5,419 nucleotides of DNA from Spirochaetia bacterium (GCA_031270615.1 JAISXE010000252.1:1-5419), one strand, 5' to 3'. Positions 1 to 4,795 are shown, counted from the first letter of the stretch. Program-made: numbers and translations. Notes: generated from the sequence alone by a model not told the origin.

Positions 1-21
1 CCTCCGGTTTATCAAACATGG

Positions 22-76
22 CATATCGATCATCGCAACATCATCCATTGCAACATCAACATATCAATCATAGCAA
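22..76. repeat. Short imperfect direct repeats upstream of leuB
   Basis: A 17-nt unit CATATCGATCATCGCAA (22-38) recurs as CATATCAATCATAGCAA (60-76), matching at 15 of 17 positions. Between and within them the 9-mer GCAACATCA occurs at 35-43 and 50-58, a 15-nt period. The block lies about 110-160 bp before the leuB start codon, upstream of the proposed promoter. It could be an operator array, the edge of a larger repeat or chance low complexity. No regulator site is recognised. Confidence 0.45.
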
Positions 77-81
77 AAATC

Positions 82-100
82 CGGCCTTTCGTAAAGGCCG
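82..100. repeat. Perfect 8-bp hairpin in leuB leader region
   Basis: CGGCCTTT (82-89) pairs perfectly with AAAGGCCG (93-100) around a CGT loop. No T-run follows on the plus strand, so it does not look like an intrinsic terminator for upstream plus-strand transcription. A second, smaller dyad follows: GGCAA (109-113) against TTGCC (121-125), which overlaps the proposed -35 box of leuB. The hairpin may belong to the dispersed repeats seen elsewhere in this window, but it does not carry their core. Confidence 0.5.
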
Positions 101-120
101 TGGCGAAAGGCAATGCGGCC

Positions 121-149
121 TTGCCTAAATCCCCGCGCGCCACTACAAT
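121..149 (+). promoter_or_regulatory. Candidate sigma70-type promoter for leuB
   Basis: TTGCCT (121-126, 4/6 to TTGACA) and TACAAT (144-149, 5/6 to TATAAT) are separated by exactly 17 bp. Transcription would begin near 156, leaving a leader of roughly 28 nt that contains the ribosome binding site. A GGCAA/TTGCC dyad (109-125) overlaps the -35 hexamer and could be an operator, but that is speculation. The call rests on consensus match and spacing only. Confidence 0.45.
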
Positions 150-173
150 ACCGCAAAATCGCAGTGCTGGTTT

Positions 174-178
174 GGAGG
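174..178 (+). promoter_or_regulatory. leuB ribosome binding site
   Basis: GGAGG lies 5 nt before the ATG at 184. It decides the start: the same frame is open back to a GTG at 100, but no comparable Shine-Dalgarno precedes that codon and the 28 extra residues do not resemble LeuB. Family homology begins just after the ATG, with KIAVLPGDGIGPEV. Confidence 0.75.
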
Positions 179-183
179 TTGAC

Positions 184-1290
184 ATGGACGCGGGAAAGAT
201 CGCGGTATTGCCGGGGGACGGGATAGGCCCGGAGGTTATGCGGGAGGCGGAGAAGGCGCTGGAGGCGGCGGCAAAGAAATTCGGCTTCAGGTATGAAATC
301 GAGCGGGCCGATGTGGGGGGCGCCGCCATAGACACCCACGGGGAGGCCCTGCCCGAATCCACTGTTGGGATATGCAGGGCGGCGGACGCCATTCTTTTTG
401 GTTCCGTGGGCGGCCGCAAGTGGGAAACCCTGCCGCCGGAAAAACAGCCGGAACGGGCCGCGCTTCTCCCCCTGCGCAGGATTTTCGACCTGTACGCGAA
501 CCTCAGGCCGGCCATCATTTTCCCCCAGCTCAGGGAGGCCAGCCCCCTGCGCCCCGGCCTTGTCGGCGAAGGTTTCGACATCCTCGTCATACGCGAGCTT
601 ACCGGCGATATTTACTTCGGCCGGCCGCGGGGGCGCGAAGGCTCCGGCCCGCAGGAGAGGGGTTTTGACACAATGGCCTACACCCGACGCGAAATCGAAA
701 GAATCGCGCGCACGGCTTTTGAAGCGGCGCGCCTGCGCAAAAAGAAAGTCGTCTCCATCGACAAAGCAAACGTGCTTTCCACGATGGTCTTCTGGCGGGA
801 AGTTGTTACCCAAATCGGCGGGGAATATCCCGATGTCTCCTTAAGCCACATGTATGTGGACAACGCGGCCATGCAGTTGGTCAGGGACCCTCGCCAGTTC
901 GACGTGCTTCTGTGCGGCAATTTTTTCGGGGACATCCTCTCAGACGAGGCCGCCATGCTGACCGGCTCCCTGGGCATGCTCCCTTCCGCCAGCCTGAACA
1001 GCGAAAAAAACGGCGCGGGCGGCAAGGTTTTCGGCTTGTACGAACCCGCCGGAGGCAGCGCCCCGGATATCGCGGGAAAAAACATCGCCAACCCCATCGC
1101 GCAGATCCTTTCCGCCGCCATGCTGCTCAAATACTCCTGCGGCCTGGGCCAGGCCCACGATGCGATCTTCCGGGCCGTCGGGCAGGTCCTCGACCAGGGC
1201 TACCGGACCGCCGACATCATGTCCGCGGGCTGCACGCAAACCGGCACCGCCGAAATGGGGGACAGGATAGCCGCGGAACTAGCAGGCTGA
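184..1290 (+). CDS. leuB: 3-isopropylmalate dehydrogenase
   Basis: LeuB oxidises and decarboxylates (2R,3S)-3-isopropylmalate to 2-oxoisocaproate with NAD+, the third dedicated step of leucine synthesis, in the cytoplasm. The 368-residue product has the usual family length. Visible signatures are GDGIGPEV (residues 11-18), GSVGGRKW (73-80), the substrate-side segment LPLRRIFDLYANLRP with R98 and R108 (95-109), RELTGDIYFG (137-146, R137 and Tyr144), DKANVL (193-198, Lys194), GNFFGDILSDE (245-255, metal-ligand aspartates D250 and D254) and the cofactor loop EPAGGSAPDIAGK (287-299), which has the GG form seen in E. coli-type LeuB rather than the HG form of Thermus. The LRRIFDLYANLRP segment favours LeuB over isocitrate or tartrate dehydrogenase. 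The ATG at 184 is set by a GGAGG 5 nt upstream. No leuC or leuD is visible and the gene seems to have its own promoter. It converges on the histidine genes. The frame is intact. Confidence 0.95.
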   Translation: MDAGKIAVLPGDGIGPEVMREAEKALEAAAKKFGFRYEIERADVGGAAIDTHGEALPESTVGICRAADAILFGSVGGRKWETLPPEKQPERAALLPLRRIFDLYANLRPAIIFPQLREASPLRPGLVGEGFDILVIRELTGDIYFGRPRGREGSGPQERGFDTMAYTRREIERIARTAFEAARLRKKKVVSIDKANVLSTMVFWREVVTQIGGEYPDVSLSHMYVDNAAMQLVRDPRQFDVLLCGNFFGDILSDEAAMLTGSLGMLPSASLNSEKNGAGGKVFGLYEPAGGSAPDIAGKNIANPIAQILSAAMLLKYSCGLGQAHDAIFRAVGQVLDQGYRTADIMSAGCTQTGTAEMGDRIAAELAG

Positions 1291-1309
1291 TTTGGAGGGC
1301 ATGGCCCAT

Positions 1310-1446
1310 GGGGCTGTAAACAAAGTATGAATTTCGGAAATTTTTTGTATAAAAATTCTAAAACGTTGTTGTAAAGGCTATGATTTTGCATTTATATACA
1401 CAAAAAACGGTTAAAAATTCGTCTTTTCAACTTCGTTTACAGCCCC
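1310..1446. repeat. AT-rich island bounded by 16-nt inverted arms
   Basis: GGGGCTGTAAACAAAG (1310-1325) is the reverse complement of CTTCGTTTACAGCCCC (1431-1446) at 15 of 16 positions. The 105-bp interior is strikingly AT-rich compared with the GC-rich surroundings and encodes nothing recognisable. The 137-bp size and terminal inverted repeats resemble a miniature inverted-repeat element. However, no clear target-site duplication abuts the arms, although GCCCATG occurs at 1304-1310 and again at 1470-1476. It could instead be a long-range RNA stem or a decayed insertion. Confidence 0.45.
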
Positions 1447-1509
1447 GCCACTCGCTTCGCTCGTTGCTCGCCCATGCAGCCTGGGCAAAATCGCGGGGTA
1501 TGCCACCAC

Positions 1510-1530
1510 CGCATTTGCAAAACAAATGCG
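1510..1530. repeat. Perfect 8-bp hairpin
   Basis: CGCATTTG (1510-1517) pairs with CAAATGCG (1523-1530) around a CAAAA loop. A smaller GCCCA/TGGGC dyad lies just upstream at 1470-1486. Neither is followed by a T-run on either strand. Both lie in the non-coding region and may be parts of a repeat family. Confidence 0.5.
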
Positions 1531-1596
1531 CGTCTTTATCACCGCCGGCCGCGGCCACCGCGATTACAAGAGCCATTTACGCGTGCCGGATGGGGT

Positions 1597-1690
1597 CAAA
1601 ATGTTGCGCCCTTGTCACCAAAAGACGCTTGCAAACCAAACGCCTCCCGCAACGCAGAACATGCTTGCAGCCCCAGAGCGCAACATTTTG
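1597..1690. repeat. 13-bp perfect inverted repeat pair
   Basis: CAAAATGTTGCGC (1597-1609) and GCGCAACATTTTG (1678-1690) are exact reverse complements separated by 68 bp. The interior also carries GCTTGCA twice. The pair could be terminal repeats of a small element or the base of a long stem. No coding capacity or recognised family is visible between the arms. Confidence 0.5.
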
Positions 1691-1694
1691 GAGG

Positions 1695-1821
1695 GAAGCG
1701 CCAAAGGCGGTTCCCCTGTGGGCAACCCTGCGCCAGGGATTGCAGCGGAAATCCCGCAAGCCCCGCAGGGGCTGAGGAATTGCAGCGGAAAGCCCGGTTT
1801 TTGGCGCGGGAGCGCCAAAAA
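1695..1821 (+). repeat. Composite core/hairpin repeat element, copy 1
   Basis: A run of hairpins is punctuated by a 17-nt core. Hairpins: CGCC-AAA-GGCG (1699-1709, inside a wider imperfect stem 1695-1713); an imperfect stem GGTT..AACC (1709-1727); CCCTG-CGC-CAGGG (1726-1738); AGCCCC-GCA-GGGGCT (1759-1773); and a perfect 10-bp stem TTTTTGGCGC-GGGA-GCGCCAAAAA (1798-1821). Cores: TTGCAGCGGAAATCCCG (1740-1756) and TTGCAGCGGAAAGCCCG (1780-1796), spaced 40 nt start to start. The inter-core hairpin is bracketed by CA on the left and GAGGA on the right, exactly as in the inverted second copy near 4601-4690. This resembles REP/BIME-type extragenic repeats in style, but the sequence is not a family I recognise. 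Confidence 0.7.
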
Positions 1822-1946
1822 GGTGCCAAAATTCCGAATCGGAGTGAAATTATAAATGGGTTGGGAAAGGCTCTCGTAAAAACCGCATTTCTTGTGATTT
1901 TCGTTTTGAAATCGGAATTGCTGGGTCGGTGGTTTGTCTCTTAAAC

Positions 1947-2696
1947 CTATTTGCGCGTTTTCAGCTCTTCCAGGATGGCCGACAGGGGAATGCCTTCGGC
2001 GCCCAGAAGAACCATAAGGTGGTAGATAAGGTCCGCCGCCTCGTACACAATATCCGTTTTTTCGCGGGCAAGAACAAGCTCAATCGCCTCCTCGCCGGTC
2101 TTTTTGCGGATCTTGTCCAGGCCCGCCTGAAACAGGTACGCCGTGTAGGAGCCTTCCGGGTTATTCTGCTTGCGCTGCGCGATAAGGGCCTCAAGCTCCG
2201 CAAGAATCTCCAGGGACGGGATATCCTCCTTGCGGCGGGCCTCGTCCTTCTCCCCGGCGGCCCTGGAGCCTTCCCGCCCCATCTCCCCGGAAACGACAAC
2301 CTCGGCATAATAGTAGCCGTCACGCTCCTGGATGTGCCTCAGTTGGGCTTCCTTCCCGCTGGGCAGTATCCTGTCCGTTTCGGGATGGTTCACCCACAGC
2401 GCCTTCTGCTCAAGGCTCTTGGTATAGCCCTTCCTGTTCGTCGAAGCAAGAAACAAAAAACCGCCGCTCTCGTCGCACACCACGAGGGGCCAGGTTCCCG
2501 ATGCCTCATCGCAGGCCGCGGTATCGGAGGAAGGACCCTCCTGCGCCACTTCGACATCGCCAAGCTCCTCAACCTCCTCCAGGGGCTGGAGGTCTTCCGG
2601 CTCCCCCTCAGCCACTTCGGGAAGGGCCTCGCCCTCCAGCCTTTCAGGTTTTGTCTTTTTCTCGTTTTTCTTTTTCACGCTGTTCTCTTTCTTCAT
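1947..2696 (-). CDS. hisE: HisIE-like protein: active-looking HisE domain, degenerate HisI domain
   Basis: The product is 249 residues. Residues 160-249 are a clear phosphoribosyl-ATP pyrophosphohydrolase (HisE), which converts PR-ATP to PR-AMP in histidine step 2. It shows GSYTAYLFQAGLDKIRKK (182-199), the acidic helix TGEEAIELVLA (200-210) and EAADLIYHLMVLL (219-231). Residues about 67-134 align with the start of PR-AMP cyclohydrolase (HisI): WPLVV, GGFLFLASTN, SLEQKALWVN. The HisI signatures W.KG.TSGN, DCDxD and CHxGxxSCF are absent, and the only cysteines are residues 62 and 74. Residues 1-20 are lysine-rich and about 21-66 strongly acidic, probably a disordered extension. The ATG at 2696 lies 1 nt after the hisA stop (TAG-G-ATG). 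The upstream Shine-Dalgarno is weak, so initiation probably depends on termination-reinitiation. An in-frame ATG at 2723 is possible but would overlap hisA. HisE function is confident; HisI activity is doubtful. Confidence 0.88.
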   Translation of the reverse strand: MKKENSVKKKNEKKTKPERLEGEALPEVAEGEPEDLQPLEEVEELGDVEVAQEGPSSDTAACDEASGTWPLVVCDESGGFLFLASTNRKGYTKSLEQKALWVNHPETDRILPSGKEAQLRHIQERDGYYYAEVVVSGEMGREGSRAAGEKDEARRKEDIPSLEILAELEALIAQRKQNNPEGSYTAYLFQAGLDKIRKKTGEEAIELVLAREKTDIVYEAADLIYHLMVLLGAEGIPLSAILEELKTRK

Positions 2697-2697
2697 C

Positions 2698-3450
2698 CTA
2701 CCAGGAAGTGTCAAAAACCCCATCCTGCGGGTACACCCGCACAAGACCGGCAAGGTCAAGTTTCCCCTCATAGACGGCTTTTCCGGCAATCGCCGCAGTA
2801 ATTATATTTTCGGCCTTTTCAGCCGTTTCCTGAATATCCGCGGCCCCGGAAATTCCGCCGGAAAGGACAAGGGGAATCCCCGCGGCCCTGCCAACGGCCA
2901 GGCTCCCTTCGATATCCGGGCCGCAGAGCATCCCGTCGCGGGAAATATTCGTATACACAATGGCAACGGCCCCCAGCGCTGCTGCCTGCCGCGCCAGCGC
3001 GGCGGCCCCCAGCCCCGAACCCTCCTGCCAGCCAGCCACCTTCACATCCCCGTCTTTGGCATCGATCCCCGCCATGAACCTCTTCCCGTACTTCCGCATC
3101 CATTCCCCCGCGCCCTGCGGATCGCGGGCCAGCGCCGTCCCCAGAATAAGCCTGTCCGCCCCCGCCTCAAGAAGCTCCTCCACGTCCTTCTCCGAGCGTA
3201 TGCCGCCGCCCACCTCGATCAAGCAGGAAACGGATCCCCGTATCCGCCGGATAACAGCGCGGTTGTCCCGCCCCGCCCCCCTCGCGGCATCCAAATCCAC
3301 AATATGGATCCTGCGTATGCCCGCCTCCTCGAAAAGACGCGCGCGGGCCGCAGGATCGGCCTGCGCGTAACGCACGGCCCCGCTGTAATCGCCCTGCCGC
3401 AGACGCACGCAAGCCCCCCCCAGCAAATCAATGGCAGGAATGATAATCAT
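2698..3450 (-). CDS. hisA: ProFAR isomerase (HisA)
   Basis: HisA, 1-(5-phosphoribosyl)-5-[(5-phosphoribosylamino)methylideneamino]imidazole-4-carboxamide isomerase, carries out the Amadori rearrangement of ProFAR to PRFAR, step 4 of histidine synthesis. It is a cytoplasmic beta/alpha barrel. The 250 residues match normal family length. Visible signatures are PAIDLLGG with catalytic Asp8, IEVGGGIRS (78-86, phosphate-binding glycines), GIDAKDG with Asp130, the second acid/base residue, YTNISRDGM with Thr167 (166-174), and LSGGIS (196-201, second phosphate site). D130 within GIDAKDG and the HisA-type N-terminus separate it from HisF, which starts with a KRIIPCLD-type motif. The ATG at 3450 overlaps the upstream oxidoreductase stop as ATGA. 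A GGGAGGTAAGG stretch about 8-18 nt upstream, inside that gene, can serve as ribosome binding site. An 8-G run falls at codons 10-13. Only 1 nt separates it from hisIE. Confidence 0.95.
   Translation of the reverse strand: MIIIPAIDLLGGACVRLRQGDYSGAVRYAQADPAARARLFEEAGIRRIHIVDLDAARGAGRDNRAVIRRIRGSVSCLIEVGGGIRSEKDVEELLEAGADRLILGTALARDPQGAGEWMRKYGKRFMAGIDAKDGDVKVAGWQEGSGLGAAALARQAAALGAVAIVYTNISRDGMLCGPDIEGSLAVGRAAGIPLVLSGGISGAADIQETAEKAENIITAAIAGKAVYEGKLDLAGLVRVYPQDGVFDTSW
3414..3421 (-). repeat. 8-G homopolymer near the start of hisA
   Basis: Eight consecutive G on the coding strand span the end of codon 10 to the start of codon 13 (leucine-glycine-glycine-alanine in the LLGG motif). The glycines are conserved family residues, so the run may simply reflect GGG codon choice. 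A one-base slip here would truncate HisA near its N-terminus. Confidence 0.6.
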
Positions 3451-4484
3451 AAAGGAAGCCTTACCTCCCTGCCGGTCTCGGCGCTTTCGTAAACCGCCAA
3501 AATAATCTCGACGGCCTTGCGCGCCTCCCGCCCGTCAACCGCAGGCTTTTTCCCAGACGCAAGCGCCCCCACGATCTCCGCAAACTGGGCCCTGTGGCCG
3601 TAATAGCCGATTGCCCCAGGATCGGAGGATGCGCCGGAACCCGCAGCCGCCCCGAATTCTCCCCTAATGTCGGCGTCCTGCGGAAGCTCCTCCGCGAAAT
3701 TCCAGCCTTTCAGACATTCCTCCTCAAGCACCGCGCTTCCCCCAACGCCGCATATCTCAAGACGCTTGGAAAAACCCGGATACACCGCAGTCGAACCCTC
3801 GATAACACCCAGGGCGCCGTTCCTGAAACGCAAAGCAGCAACCGCCGTATCCTCGACCTCGATCCTCTCGTGGCCCAAAAGCGCCGCGTATGAGCGCACG
3901 CTCTCCACCGGCCCCATGAACCACTGCAAAAGATCAATAGCGTGGATACCCTGATTCATAAGCGCCCCCCCCCCGTCAAACTGCCTCGTCCCCCGCCAGC
4001 CCCCCTTGTCGTAGTATTCCTGGCTGCGCCACCATTTGATATACGCGCTCCCCAAAGTAAGCCTCCCGAAACGCCCCCCGTCCAGCGCCCCCTTAAGCGC
4101 CCTCGCCGCCCCGTGGTAGCGGGACATAAAAACCCCCGCCAGGCTGACCCCGTTTTCCTCGCAAGCCTCGATAATCCCGTCAATGCGCGGCAGCGTGACC
4201 TCAATAGGCTTCTCCACAATAAGGTGCTTCCCCGCCCGGGCAGCAGCCAGCGCCGCATCCAAATGCGTCCCCGACGGCGTGCAAATCGTAACAATATCAA
4301 GACCCGGATGAACCAGGAATTCCCCCAAAGCGCCATACCACGCGCAACCGTGCCCCTCCCCGAAAACCCTCGCCCGCTCAGGAACGCTATCCATACAAGC
4401 CACGACCCTGCAGCCCGGTATATCCGAAATAGCCCTGTAGTGGAACTCGCAAATCATACCCGTCCCGATAATCCCAAAATCCAT
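3447..4484 (-). CDS. Gfo/Idh/MocA-family NAD(P)-dependent oxidoreductase
   Basis: The product is 345 residues, typical for the family. The N-terminal Rossmann fold opens with FGIIGTGMI (residues 3-11, GxGxxC-type dinucleotide loop), followed by ICTPSGTH (67-74) and the family hallmark VEKPIEV (90-96) with Lys92. The C-terminal alpha/beta domain contains GGGALMNQGIHAIDLLQW (171-188), with the conserved His181 and Asp184 expected at the active site, and a hydrophobic beta-sheet region that follows. Members oxidise or reduce sugars, inositols, amino-sugars and related polyols; the substrate cannot be read from the sequence. The ATG at 4484 is chosen because AGGAGG lies 7 nt upstream and homology begins immediately; an upstream in-frame ATG at 4550 would add 22 unconserved residues. 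Its TGA overlaps the hisA ATG by 4 nt, so it is translationally coupled to histidine genes, though no role in histidine synthesis is known. A 10-G run encodes residues 171-174. Confidence 0.88.
   Translation of the reverse strand: MDFGIIGTGMICEFHYRAISDIPGCRVVACMDSVPERARVFGEGHGCAWYGALGEFLVHPGLDIVTICTPSGTHLDAALAAARAGKHLIVEKPIEVTLPRIDGIIEACEENGVSLAGVFMSRYHGAARALKGALDGGRFGRLTLGSAYIKWWRSQEYYDKGGWRGTRQFDGGGALMNQGIHAIDLLQWFMGPVESVRSYAALLGHERIEVEDTAVAALRFRNGALGVIEGSTAVYPGFSKRLEICGVGGSAVLEEECLKGWNFAEELPQDADIRGEFGAAAGSGASSDPGAIGYYGHRAQFAEIVGALASGKKPAVDGREARKAVEIILAVYESAETGREVRLPL
3965..3974 (-). repeat. 10-G homopolymer inside the oxidoreductase gene
   Basis: Ten consecutive G on the coding strand encode Gly171-Gly172-Gly173 and the first base of Ala174, just before the conserved LMNQGIH motif. 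Runs of this length are prone to slippage, which would put the second half of the protein out of frame and could affect the coupled hisA and hisIE. With the length given here the frame is intact. Confidence 0.7.
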
Positions 4485-4491
4485 CCCCGTG

Positions 4492-4497
4492 CCTCCT
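4492..4497 (-). promoter_or_regulatory. Ribosome binding site of the oxidoreductase gene
   Basis: On the minus strand AGGAGG sits 7 nt before the ATG at 4484. It is the strongest Shine-Dalgarno in the window and fixes the start internally to the longer open frame beginning at 4550. Confidence 0.8.
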
Positions 4498-4520
4498 CGC
4501 GCCCCAAACAGCGCGCGCCC

Positions 4521-4526
4521 AGTATA
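4521..4526 (-). promoter_or_regulatory. Candidate -10 box for the oxidoreductase-hisA-hisIE unit
   Basis: TATACT on the minus strand (5/6 to TATAAT) lies 36 nt before the start codon, giving a plausible short leader with the AGGAGG site. The region 16-18 nt farther upstream holds only a poor -35 match (TGTTCT or GTTCTT). It lies downstream of repeat-rich DNA that separates this unit from the HmuY-like gene, consistent with an independent promoter. Confidence 0.3.
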
Positions 4527-4600
4527 CCCAATACCTCCACAAAAGAACATCCCGGAAATAGAAATTAGAAGTGATGTGTGAACTGTGGTTTTTTGGGCGC

Positions 4601-4690
4601 GTTCCCGCCGAAGGCGGGAACCGGGCTTTCCGCTCCAAGTCCTCGGCTTTGCTTATGCAAAGCCTGCGGGCTTTCCGCTGCAATCCCTCG
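4601..4690 (-). repeat. Composite core/hairpin repeat element, copy 2 (inverted)
   Basis: Read on the minus strand the order is: core TTGCAGCGGAAAGCCCG (4683-4667), CA, hairpin GGCTTTGC-ATAA-GCAAAGCC (4664-4645), GAGGA, core TTGGAGCGGAAAGCCCG (4638-4622, one difference), then hairpin GTTCCCGCC-TTC-GGCGGGAAC (4621-4601). Core spacing is 45 nt. This is the same arrangement as copy 1 near 1740-1821, including the GGGA before the first core, the CA and GAGGA brackets and the GTT after the second core. Both hairpins are different sequences in the two copies yet perfectly paired in each. The element sits between the HmuY-like gene and the oxidoreductase. Confidence 0.7.
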
Positions 4691-4741
4691 CGCGGAAGAA
4701 CAAGAAAAACCACCGGCCACGCCGAAGAAGAAAGAATGAGG

Positions 4742-4795
4742 AATTAGGAACGAGGAATTAGGAAACCCCTCTCTCCTCATTCCTCATTCCTAATT
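4742..4795. repeat. 22-nt imperfect inverted repeat built of AATTAGGA / GAGGAAT units
   Basis: The left arm 4742-4763 and right arm 4774-4795 can form a 22-bp stem with two mismatches (C4751/A4786 and T4759/C4778) around a 10-nt loop. The left arm is itself two tandem copies of GAGGAATTAGGAA-like sequence (4739-4765). It lies about 35 nt beyond the HmuY-like stop on the minus strand. There is no GC-rich stem base or T-run, so it is a poor intrinsic terminator. It more likely is a dispersed or simple-sequence repeat. Confidence 0.6.

Larger units (their letters stand above)
1291..1946. other. 656-bp non-coding, hairpin-rich convergent intergenic region
   Basis: This lies between the stops of leuB and hisIE. 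Overlapping open frames on both strands begin without ribosome binding sites, share no recognisable domain and run through palindromic repeats, so I consider it non-coding. It contains, in order, an AT-rich island with inverted arms (1310-1446), hairpins at 1470-1486 and 1510-1530, a 13-bp inverted repeat (1597-1690) and a hairpin/core array (1695-1821). From 1822 to 1946 I see only small dyads, such as TCCGA-A-TCGGA (1833-1843) and GGTTT/AAACC (1931-1947, overlapping the hisIE stop). No clear intrinsic terminator with a GC stem and T-run was found for either gene. The structured DNA may stop transcription by other means. Confidence 0.6.

Noticed and set aside
100..183. GTG at 100 as the leuB start
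   Set aside because: It would add 28 residues unlike LeuB, has no good Shine-Dalgarno and would start inside a hairpin arm. The ATG at 184 has GGAGG 5 nt upstream.
1297..1348. leuB terminator from the GGGC-ATG-GCCC hairpin or the AATTT/AAATT dyad plus T-run
   Set aside because: The GC hairpin has only 4 bp and no adjacent T-run. The dyad next to the T-run is a weak 5-bp A/T stem. Neither meets a reasonable intrinsic terminator standard.
1369..1398. Possible promoter TTGTAA-18 bp-TATATA in the AT-rich island
   Set aside because: AT-rich DNA yields such matches by chance, and no gene with a ribosome binding site follows on the plus strand. It would only matter if a small RNA is made here.
1695..1821. 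CRISPR array from the repeated 17-nt core
   Set aside because: Only two cores per site, a 23-28 nt gap that is itself a palindrome, and no cas genes. The gaps are hairpins, not spacers.
1380..1944. Three overlapping plus-strand open frames of 109-156 codons between leuB and hisIE
   Set aside because: They overlap each other in all frames, lack ribosome binding sites, show no domain and translate straight through palindromic repeats. Stop-poor GC-rich non-coding DNA explains them.
2713..2740. Attenuator between hisA and hisIE: GCGGGT/ACCCGC hairpin followed by a T5 run
   Set aside because: The stem is short with a 2-nt loop, the T-run lies about 9 nt downstream, and both are inside hisA codons. 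No leader peptide or alternative structure is evident.
4485..4550. ATG at 4550 as the oxidoreductase start
   Set aside because: The 22 extra residues are not family-like and cover the candidate -10 box. The ATG at 4484 follows a strong AGGAGG.
4705..4724. Intrinsic terminator for the HmuY-like gene on the minus strand (CGGC-GTG-GCCG then TTTTT)
   Set aside because: The stem is only 4 bp and the T-run starts 4 nt after it, more than 100 nt past the stop. Possible but too weak to annotate.
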